Part shown: piece by piece, positions 57,848-64,000 of the stretch
How positions within the stretch are numbered: position 1 is the stretch's first letter
How the letters are laid out: each line of letters begins with the position of its first letter
Assembly (NCBI GenBank): GCA_019694165.1
Contig: JAIBCL010000001.1
Location: 496,001-560,000 of the forward strand
Origin: Verrucomicrobiaceae bacterium
GTDB taxonomy: Bacteria; Verrucomicrobiota; Verrucomicrobiia; Verrucomicrobiales; Verrucomicrobiaceae
Reading direction: 5' to 3'
Length of the DNA: 64,000 nucleotides
Made by a program: the position numbers and the translations under genes
The notes under the pieces: generated by a model
Told to the model about the DNA's origin: nothing
Seen by the model: only the letters and a program-made list of their open reading frames with translations
The model's database searches: none

Positions 57848-58840
57848 ATGCAACTCGACAACCAACGCATTCTCGTCATCGGCGGTGCGGGCCTGATCGG
57901 CTCGCACGTGGTGGATCAGCTTCTGCTTGAGCCGGTGAAGGAGGTGCTCATCTACGACAACTTCACGCGGGGGCGCGAGGACAACATCCGCGCCGCTTTG
58001 CGTGATCCGCGCTGCAAGGTCTTTGAAATCGGCGGAGACATCACGCAACCGGACATCTTGAACAAGGCGATGGAAGGCATCGACGGGGTGGTGCATCTGG
58101 CGGCGCTCTGGCTGCTGCACTGCCATGAGTTTCCGGAGAGCGCGTTCGATGTGAACATCAAAGGCACATTCAATGTGATCATGGCCGCCATCCGCGCGAA
58201 GGTGAAGCGGGTGGTGTATTCGTCGTCGGCTTCGGTCTATGGCAATGCGCTGGAGCTGCCGATGACGGAGGAGCACCCGTACAACAATGACACCTTTTAC
58301 GGGGCGACGAAGATCGCCGGCGAGCACATGTTCAAGTCGCTGGGCAAGCGCTACGGGCTGGACTGGGCGGGGCTGCGCTACATGAACGTGTATGGGCCGC
58401 GCCAGGATTACAAGGGGGCGTACATCGCGGTGATGCACAAGATTTTGGACCGGCTGGACAATGGCCTGCGCCCGCAGGTGTATGGGGACGGCTCGCAGCA
58501 GTATGATTTCATCGCGGTGGAGGATGTGGCGCGCGCGAATGTGTGCGCGCTGAAGTCGTCGGCCTCGGGCAAGAATTACAACGTGGGGCGCGGCATCGGC
58601 ACGTCGATCAAGGAGCTGACGGAGCTGCTGATCCGCCTTTCCGGAAAGCAGGCTGAGATCGAGTACATGCCTGCCGGACTCACCTTCGTGACGAACCGCA
58701 TCGGCAGCACGGAAGCGGCGGAGAAGGACCTCGGCTTCAAGTGGAAGATCGACCTTGAGGAAGGCATGAAGAAGCTCATCGACTGGCGCGCCGCCGACGT
58801 CGAGGCGCTCAAGCAGAGGCGCAGCGGCGAGCGAGGCTGA
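57848..58840 (+). CDS. NAD-dependent nucleotide-sugar epimerase/dehydratase
   Basis: A 330-residue protein from ATG 57848 (a GTG seven codons upstream is less likely). Features of the extended SDR family are 'ILVIGGAGLIGSHVVDQLL' (NAD loop), 'VVHLAALWLLHCHEFPESAF', 'VYSSSASVYGNALELPMTEE' and 'FYGATKIAGEHMF', with the catalytic Tyr and Lys (Y-x-x-x-K). Family members act on UDP- or dTDP-sugars, changing stereochemistry or removing water. Gene order with asparagine synthetase and DegT suggests a role in a surface glycan. It is the first gene of the cluster, 123 bases after the restriction enzyme gene. Confidence 0.88.
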   Translation: MQLDNQRILVIGGAGLIGSHVVDQLLLEPVKEVLIYDNFTRGREDNIRAALRDPRCKVFEIGGDITQPDILNKAMEGIDGVVHLAALWLLHCHEFPESAFDVNIKGTFNVIMAAIRAKVKRVVYSSSASVYGNALELPMTEEHPYNNDTFYGATKIAGEHMFKSLGKRYGLDWAGLRYMNVYGPRQDYKGAYIAVMHKILDRLDNGLRPQVYGDGSQQYDFIAVEDVARANVCALKSSASGKNYNVGRGIGTSIKELTELLIRLSGKQAEIEYMPAGLTFVTNRIGSTEAAEKDLGFKWKIDLEEGMKKLIDWRAADVEALKQRRSGERG

Positions 58841-58848
58841 TATACGCG

Positions 58849-59700
58849 ATGCGAGTGCTGCTCACAGGCGCGACGGGCTTCATCGGGCGGCATCTGATCC
58901 CCGTGCTGCAAGCCGCAGGACACGAGGTGACCGGCGCCGGCCGCCAGCCCGCGCGGCCTCCGGGCGCGGACATCGGCTGGATCACTTGGGACATGGCCTC
59001 AGGCGCTCCGCCGCCGTTGCCGGAGGTGGATGCGGTGATGCATCTGGCACAGGCAAATGCCCGGCTTCCGGATGGCGCGCTGGAAATCCACACGCTCGCC
59101 ACCACTGCGGCGCTGCATCTGCTTGAGCACGCGCGCCGCTGCGGCGCGGAGCGGTTTGTGCTCGCTTCGACGGGCAATGTTTACGGCTTTTCCGACCGGC
59201 CGTTTGTCGAGTCCGATCCGCAGCGACCGTCCGGGCTTTATGCCTCGGCGAAATGCTACGCGGAGAATCTCGTCGAGTCCTTCCAGCCCTTCTTGCGGAC
59301 GGCGATCCTGCGTTTGTTCGGACCGTACGGCCCTGGACAGACCGCGCGGCTGATCCCTGACATCATCGCGCGCGTGCGCGAGTCGCGACCCGTGGTGCTC
59401 AAAGGCGGCGGTCAGCCGCGGCTGACTCCTATCTTCATCACCGATGTGTGCGAGCTGTTCACCCGTTCATTGTCCATCGGGACAGATGCCAAGGTGAATC
59501 TGGCGGGCGATGAACACGCCGGGCTGCGAGAGATCGCGGAGATCGCCGGCAGCATCATGGGAATCACGCCTGCGCTGCAGATAAGCGACGAGCCGGGCTG
59601 CGGTGACCTCACCGGTGACAATCGCGCTATGAAGGCGCTGTTCGGCGACCTGCCGCTCGTGCCGCTGCGCGAGGGCATCCGGCGCGCCATCGAGGGCTGA
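58849..59700 (+). CDS. NAD-dependent epimerase/dehydratase-family protein
   Basis: A 283-residue extended SDR protein starting 'MRVLLTGATGFIGRHLIPVL' (G-x-x-G-x-x-G), with 'VDAVMHLAQANARLPDGA', 'RFVLASTGNVYGFSDRPFVE' and 'LYASAKCYAENLVESF' carrying the Tyr-x-x-x-Lys pair. 'LFGPYGPGQTARLIPDIIAR' and 'ITDVCELFTRSL' complete the pattern. It differs from the preceding epimerase and is shorter. Probably it reduces or epimerises an NDP-sugar intermediate of the same glycan. The gap from the previous stop is eight bases and to the next start 17 bases. Confidence 0.85.
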   Translation: MRVLLTGATGFIGRHLIPVLQAAGHEVTGAGRQPARPPGADIGWITWDMASGAPPPLPEVDAVMHLAQANARLPDGALEIHTLATTAALHLLEHARRCGAERFVLASTGNVYGFSDRPFVESDPQRPSGLYASAKCYAENLVESFQPFLRTAILRLFGPYGPGQTARLIPDIIARVRESRPVVLKGGGQPRLTPIFITDVCELFTRSLSIGTDAKVNLAGDEHAGLREIAEIAGSIMGITPALQISDEPGCGDLTGDNRAMKALFGDLPLVPLREGIRRAIEG

Positions 59701-59717
59701 GGGATTCTGTTTTCGTC

Positions 59718-61700
59718 ATGTGCGGCATCGTCGGCTCATACCATCAGAAAGGCGAGGCACAGCCGCCGGCGCTGCTGCGGCGCATGACGGAAGCGATGAG
59801 CCACCGCGGACCCGACGGCGAGGGATTCTTCTTCGCGAACACGATCAGCGGCACGCACGACTTTGCGGATGAATCACGGCGCAACGTCGAGCGGGCGAAT
59901 CTCGCCTTCGGCCACCGGCGGCTGGCGATCCTCGATCTCAGCGCGGCGGGCCGGCAGCCGATGGTGGATGCCAGCGGCTCGTTCGCCATCACTTACAATG
60001 GGGAGATCTACAACCACCTCGAAATTCGGCGCGAGCTCGAAGCGCAGGGCGTGAAGTTTTTCTCGCGCACCGACACTGAGACCGTGCTGCAAGCTTACGC
60101 GATGTGGGGCGACGCGTGCGTGGAGCGCTTCAATGGCATGTTCGCCTTCGCCATCTGGGACAGGCCGGGCCGCAGACTCTTCCTCGCGCGCGACCGCTTC
60201 GGCGTGAAGCCTCTCTACTATGCGGCGGTGGGCGACTCCTTCGTCTTCGGCTCCGAGATCAAGGCGATGCTGCCCCACCCTGCCCTCTCGCGCCGCGTGT
60301 GCGCGGGTGCGCTGGACGAGTACTTCACGTTTCAGAACGTGCTCACCGACCGCACGCTCTTCGACGGCGTGCACTTGCTGCCGGCGGGCCATCTGCTCTC
60401 GATTGATCTGCGTGAAACGGCGGCTTCCGGCGGCGTCGCGGGCCGCATCACGCGGCGGCAGTACTGGGACTACTCGATTCCGAAGCAGCCGCTCGACATC
60501 ACGCTCGACGAGGCAGCGGAGGAGACACGGCGGCTTTTCGTGCGTGCGGTGGAGCGCCAGTTGATGAGCGATGTGCCGGTGGGCGCCTACCTGAGCGGCG
60601 GCATGGACTCGGGATCCATCGTCGCCATCGCCTCACGCGAGATGAAGTCGCGCGGGATGGGCCGCTTTCACTCCTTCACCGGTGGCTTCGACATGTCATC
60701 GGCCTCCGGCCTTGAGATGGGTTGCGATGAACGGCAGTCTGCCGAGGTGCTGGCGAATCTTTTCAAGACCGAACACTATGAGAACGTGCTGCACGCCGGC
60801 GACATGGAGCATGTGATGCCGGAACTGATCTGGCACCTTGAAGACCTGCGCGTGGGCCAGTGCTACCCGAACTACTACACGAGCCGGCTGGCGAGCAAGT
60901 TCGTCAAGGTCTGCCTCGCCGGTTCCGGCGGGGACGAACTTTTCGCCGGCTATCCGTGGCGCTACTACCAGGCCATCGCCGGCGGCGGCGCATCGTTTCT
61001 CGAAAGCTACTACCGTTTCTGGCAGCGGCTGGTGCCGGATGCGGAGAAGCCTGCGCTTCTGCGCGATGCCGCGCGCAATGAAGCCGGGGCGCAGTCGTCG
61101 TTCGACATTTTCAAGGGCGTCATCGCCGGACTCGGGCGCGCGGCGGAGACGGCGGAGGACTGCGTCAACCTGTGCCTCTACTTCGAGTTGAAGACCTTCC
61201 TCAACGGCCTGCTCGTCGTCGATGACAAAGTGAGCATGGCGCACTCGATGGAGACGCGCGTGCCGTTCCTCGACAACGATCTGGCCGACTTCGCACTGCG
61301 GCTGCCCGTGAACCTGAAACTCAAGAACCTCGCCGCGCGCGTCACCGACGGCGGCGACGAGAACGACGTACGCACCCGCAGCAGCTACGAGGTGCGCACG
61401 CACGACGGCAAGATGGTGCTGCGCCAGGCGATGCACGGCCTGGTGCCGCTGGATACCGTCGAGCGCACCAAGCAGGGCTTCAGCGCGCCGGACGCAAGCT
61501 GGTTCCGGGGCGAGAGCATCGACTACATCGACCGCCTCCTGCTGCGTGAAGACGCGCGCATTTACGACTACCTGCAGCCCGCCTACGTCCGCGCCAAGAT
61601 CAAGGAACACGAAGCAGGCAAGGCAAACCACCGCCTGTTCATCTGGTCGGTGCTTTCCTTCGAGTGGTGGTGCCGGAAGTTTCTCGACGGAGCGGCATGA
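59718..61700 (+). CDS. asnB: Asparagine synthase (glutamine-hydrolysing)
   Basis: A 660-residue protein with the N-terminal class II amidotransferase beginning 'MCGIVGSYHQKGEAQPPALL'; Cys2 is the catalytic residue after Met removal. 'ITYNGEIYNHLEIRRELEAQ' and 'RDRFGVKPLYYAAVGDSFVF' follow. The C-terminal synthetase domain has the ATP pyrophosphatase loop 'VGAYLSGGMDSGSIVAIA' and 'CLAGSGGDELFAGYPWRYYQ'. In surface-glycan clusters AsnB-like enzymes often amidate a sugar acid or other acceptor rather than aspartate, so the substrate is open. Its stop overlaps the next ATG (ATGA). Confidence 0.9.
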   Translation: MCGIVGSYHQKGEAQPPALLRRMTEAMSHRGPDGEGFFFANTISGTHDFADESRRNVERANLAFGHRRLAILDLSAAGRQPMVDASGSFAITYNGEIYNHLEIRRELEAQGVKFFSRTDTETVLQAYAMWGDACVERFNGMFAFAIWDRPGRRLFLARDRFGVKPLYYAAVGDSFVFGSEIKAMLPHPALSRRVCAGALDEYFTFQNVLTDRTLFDGVHLLPAGHLLSIDLRETAASGGVAGRITRRQYWDYSIPKQPLDITLDEAAEETRRLFVRAVERQLMSDVPVGAYLSGGMDSGSIVAIASREMKSRGMGRFHSFTGGFDMSSASGLEMGCDERQSAEVLANLFKTEHYENVLHAGDMEHVMPELIWHLEDLRVGQCYPNYYTSRLASKFVKVCLAGSGGDELFAGYPWRYYQAIAGGGASFLESYYRFWQRLVPDAEKPALLRDAARNEAGAQSSFDIFKGVIAGLGRAAETAEDCVNLCLYFELKTFLNGLLVVDDKVSMAHSMETRVPFLDNDLADFALRLPVNLKLKNLAARVTDGGDENDVRTRSSYEVRTHDGKMVLRQAMHGLVPLDTVERTKQGFSAPDASWFRGESIDYIDRLLLREDARIYDYLQPAYVRAKIKEHEAGKANHRLFIWSVLSFEWWCRKFLDGAA

Positions 61701-62434
61701 CCGCTCCCACGCCGGCCATGGACACGCAGCATCGCAGCTTGAACGACCTGCTCGCCATCCACGATACCGCCATCGTACTGCAGGCGCGCATGTCGTCGAG
61801 CCGGGTACCGGGCAAGATGCTGCGGGAGGCGGGAGGCAGGCCGCTCATGGAGCATGTTATCGCCCGCTTCCGCCACGCGGGTCCGCTGGATCGTGTGTGG
61901 CTGGCCACCTCGGAGGAATCCGACGATGATCCGCTGGCGCAGTGCGGCGCCAGGCTCGGGGTGCGCGTCTATCGCGGGAGTCTGCACGATGTGGCAGCGC
62001 GGCTGCTCGGTCTGGCCCGGCAGGAGGGCTTCCGCGCGCTGGTCCGCATCAGCGCGGACAGCCCGTTCATGGATGTGGATGTGGTGCGAGAGGTGATGGA
62101 GCTTTTCTCGCCGGACGTGGATCTGGCGACGAATGTCGGCAAACGGACCTTCCCAAAAGGACAATCCGTCGAGGTCATCCGCGTCTCCTCCCTGGCGGCC
62201 GCCCACTCCGAGATGACCGCCGATGATCGCGAGCATGTGACCACTTTTTTCTACCGGAATCCACACCGTATCCGGATGGTGAATCTCGACAGCGGAACCA
62301 GCCACGGCGAGGTGCGCATGGTGGTGGACACCGAGGATGACTGGCGGCGCTTCCAGCGGGCGGTGGAGACGCTCGGCCCCGGCCTCGATCTGATGAACTG
62401 GAGACAAATCATGGCTTTGCTCGATGGACAGTAA
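61697..62434 (+). CDS. Cytidylyltransferase-like protein (SpsF type)
   Basis: A 245-residue protein from ATG 61697, overlapping the AsnB stop by four bases. The NTP-binding segment 'IVLQARMSSSRVPGKMLREA' contains the R-x-x-S-x-R-x-P-x-K pattern of CMP-Kdo/CMP-sialate synthetases, and 'LVRISADSPFMDVDVVREVM' has the metal-binding Asp. 'VNLDSGTSHGEVRMVVDTED' is typical of the SpsF family of spore-coat-like polysaccharide proteins. It should make a CMP-activated nonulosonate- or keto-sugar-like donor. Reading starts at residue 12 of a longer open frame. Confidence 0.85.
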   Translation: MTAPTPAMDTQHRSLNDLLAIHDTAIVLQARMSSSRVPGKMLREAGGRPLMEHVIARFRHAGPLDRVWLATSEESDDDPLAQCGARLGVRVYRGSLHDVAARLLGLARQEGFRALVRISADSPFMDVDVVREVMELFSPDVDLATNVGKRTFPKGQSVEVIRVSSLAAAHSEMTADDREHVTTFFYRNPHRIRMVNLDSGTSHGEVRMVVDTEDDWRRFQRAVETLGPGLDLMNWRQIMALLDGQ

Positions 62435-63437
62435 CGGGAACATTCGCGTGGGCATCATCGGCCTCGGCGTCGGCGAGCGGCACATCCGCTGCTTCCAGGC
62501 GCACCCCCGCTGCCGCGTGACGGCGCTTTGCGATCTGGATGCCTCCAGGCTCGCGTCCACCAGCAGCCTCGTCCCCGATGCGCGCCTGACCCAGAATGCC
62601 GATGAGCTGCTCACGGCTCCCGACATCGATGCAGTATCCATCGCCAGTTATGACGACGCGCACTGCCGCCAGGCTCTGCGCGCCATCGAGCACGGCAAGC
62701 ATCTGCTGGTGGAGAAGCCGATGTGCGTGAGCGAAGACGAAGCCCGGAGCATCCGCCGCGCGCTGTCGGCACACCCCGAAATCAAGCTCACCTCGAACCA
62801 TGTGCTGCGCCTTTCCTCCCGCTTTCAGGAGCTGAAGCGCCGCATCAGCGAGGGCGAGTTTGGCGACATCTACCACATGGAGGGCGACTACCAATACGGC
62901 CGGCTCCACAAAATCACCCACGGCTGGCGCGGCCGGCTCGAGCACTATTCCGTGGTGCTCGGCGGTGCCATCCATGTGATCGACCTGCTCTTATGGCTCA
63001 CGGGTGACGAGGTGGCGGAAGTGACGGCCTGCGGCAACCGCATCGCCAGCCGCGGCTCCGGTTTCCGCTTCGACGACTTCGTGGTGGCTCTGTTGAAGCT
63101 GAAGAGCGGCGCCGTCGCCAAGGTGAGCGCGAATTTCGGCTGCCCGCGCCCGCACTTTCACGCAGTCGAAATCCACGGCACGCGGAAGCTTTTCATCAAC
63201 CGGCCCGATGCCGCCGAAATCCACGGCTCCACAGACAAAAACGCGACGCCGGAATTGATGCACACGCCCTATCGGGACTACCAAAAAAAGGAATTGATTT
63301 GCAGTTTTATCGACGCAATTCTCGGCTCCGGCCCGCCCTTGGTGAGCCCCGAGGATGTTTTTCGCACCCTGAGCGTCTGCTTCGCGATCAACAAAGCCGC
63401 GGCCACCGGCGCGACGGTCGCCCCTGAACCTCTCTGA
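62424..63437 (+). CDS. Gfo/Idh/MocA-family oxidoreductase
   Basis: A 337-residue protein starting 'NIRVGIIGLGVGERHIRCF' (NAD(P)-binding G-x-G-x-x-G/E), with 'HGKHLLVEKPMCVSEDEARS' containing the catalytic 'E-K-P' Lys, 'YHMEGDYQYGRLHKITHGWR' and 'HYSVVLGGAIHVIDLLLWL' with conserved Asp and His of the family. It oxidises or reduces an NDP-sugar or inositol. The ATG overlaps the previous gene by 11 bases. Its genome position next to DegT suggests production of a 3-keto- or 4-keto-sugar that the aminotransferase then converts. Confidence 0.88.
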   Translation: MDSNGNIRVGIIGLGVGERHIRCFQAHPRCRVTALCDLDASRLASTSSLVPDARLTQNADELLTAPDIDAVSIASYDDAHCRQALRAIEHGKHLLVEKPMCVSEDEARSIRRALSAHPEIKLTSNHVLRLSSRFQELKRRISEGEFGDIYHMEGDYQYGRLHKITHGWRGRLEHYSVVLGGAIHVIDLLLWLTGDEVAEVTACGNRIASRGSGFRFDDFVVALLKLKSGAVAKVSANFGCPRPHFHAVEIHGTRKLFINRPDAAEIHGSTDKNATPELMHTPYRDYQKKELICSFIDAILGSGPPLVSPEDVFRTLSVCFAINKAAATGATVAPEPL

Positions 63438-63450
63438 GCGCCCAGATTTC

Positions 63451-64000
63451 ATGCCCGAACCAGCTCGCGTCATCCCGTTTGCCAGACCTGTCATTGGCGA
63501 CGCTGAAAAGAATGTGGCCCTGGAAGTGCTGAATGGACACGTCCTCGTGCACGGCCCGCGCATTCATGACTTCGAGCACGCCTTTGCGGACTGGACGAAT
63601 GCGCCGGGAGCGGTGGCGCTCTCGTCCTGCACCGCCGGCCTGCATCTGGCCTACTTCGGTCGCGGACTCGGCGCGGGAGACGAGGTGATCGTGCCGGCGA
63701 TGACGCATGTGGCCACCGCGCACGCGGTGGAACTGGTCGGCGCCACGCCGGTCTTCGTCGATGCGGAGGCCGCGACTGGAAACATCGACATCGACCAGAT
63801 CGAAGCCGCCATCACGCCTCGCACCAAGGCGCTGTCAGTCGTCCACTACCTCGGGATGCCTGTGGACATGGACCGCATCAACGCCATCGCGCAAAAGCAC
63901 GGCTTGTTTGTGGTCGAGGATTGCGCACTGGCGATCGGCAGCTTCTTCAAGGGCGTCCACGCCGGATTGCACGGCGACATCGGCCTGTTTTCGTTTTATC
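63451..64000 (+). CDS. DegT/DnrJ/EryC1/StrS aminotransferase (3' end outside window)
   Basis: The frame starts at ATG 63451, 13 bases after the previous stop, and stays open to the window end (about 183 residues). It shows the family beginning 'IPFARPVIGDAEKNVALEVL', 'NAPGAVALSSCTAGLHLAYF' (cofactor phosphate-binding Ser/Thr region), 'GDEVIVPAMTHVATAHAVEL' and 'GLFVVEDCALAIGSFFKGVH' with the cofactor-binding Asp. The PLP-binding Lys should come within a few residues of the cut ('GDIGLFSFY'). With the preceding dehydrogenase it probably makes an aminosugar for the surface glycan. Confidence 0.88.
   Translation, partial: MPEPARVIPFARPVIGDAEKNVALEVLNGHVLVHGPRIHDFEHAFADWTNAPGAVALSSCTAGLHLAYFGRGLGAGDEVIVPAMTHVATAHAVELVGATPVFVDAEAATGNIDIDQIEAAITPRTKALSVVHYLGMPVDMDRINAIAQKHGLFVVEDCALAIGSFFKGVHAGLHGDIGLFSFY

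Noticed and set aside
1-64000. CRISPR array or cas genes accompanying the Argonaute system
   Set aside because: No regularly spaced direct repeats with unique spacers and no Cas-like protein were seen anywhere in the window.

Overview
The window is GC-rich bacterial DNA that reads like a member of the Verrucomicrobiota (Verrucomicrobiaceae/Prosthecobacter-like). The pointers are two secreted formylglycine sulfatases, secreted PQQ-type beta-propeller proteins, exported sugar isomerases, big Fn3 and 'DPDGDGLNNLLEF'-type surface proteins, and a cohesin-like protein. This placement is inference from gene content. No rRNA or tRNA gene was recognised.

Layout. 1-4.7 kb is an accessory region. The end of a large surface protein is followed by a visibly lower-GC two-gene block encoding a TIR-APAZ protein and a catalytically dead short Argonaute (a SPARTA-type immune system), then another surface-protein tail and a decayed PIN toxin/antitoxin pair. 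4.7-19.1 kb holds a cohesin-like secreted protein, a vanadium-haloperoxidase-family enzyme, a nucleotidyltransferase, the potassium transporter Kup with a leader that hides its ribosome binding site, a NodB deacetylase, two sulfatases, a large VWA membrane protein and a Rieske protein. 19.2-30.5 kb is mostly on the minus strand: two PQQ-type beta-propeller proteins, a GTPase/DUF2868 pair with a strong terminator, a parvulin isomerase, a DegT aminotransferase and a LysR regulator. 30.8-35.7 kb holds an outer-membrane porin, a CPA2 antiporter, a halogenase-like flavoprotein and glutaredoxin.

35.8-46.9 kb is rich in candidate phospho-signalling parts: an unrecognised kinase-fold-like protein, a coiled-coil lipoprotein, an FHA-LuxR regulator facing a tiny Cys-rich protein across a palindrome, and a translationally coupled mini-kinase/PP2C phosphatase pair. 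Embedded in this stretch is a possible membrane-lipid module: a CruF-like membrane protein, a radical SAM enzyme of the MJ0619/Tes type and a divergent Lgt-like protein. 46.9-57.7 kb carries a sugar isomerase, a DAO-type oxidase, a giant Fn3-cyclophilin exoprotein, L-2-hydroxyglutarate oxidase and a single-chain MmeI-type restriction-modification enzyme. 57.8-64.0 kb is the start of a tightly packed surface-glycan cluster: two epimerases, asparagine synthetase, a SpsF-like cytidylyltransferase, a Gfo/Idh/MocA dehydrogenase and a DegT aminotransferase that runs off the window.

Three different inverted-repeat elements lie between genes near 14.8, 30.6 and 33.7 kb. Several genes appear to have a -10 box about six bases before the ATG, suggesting leaderless transcripts. 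The defence system, the kinase-like proteins, the lipid module and the Cys-rich/FHA pair are the parts most worth following up.
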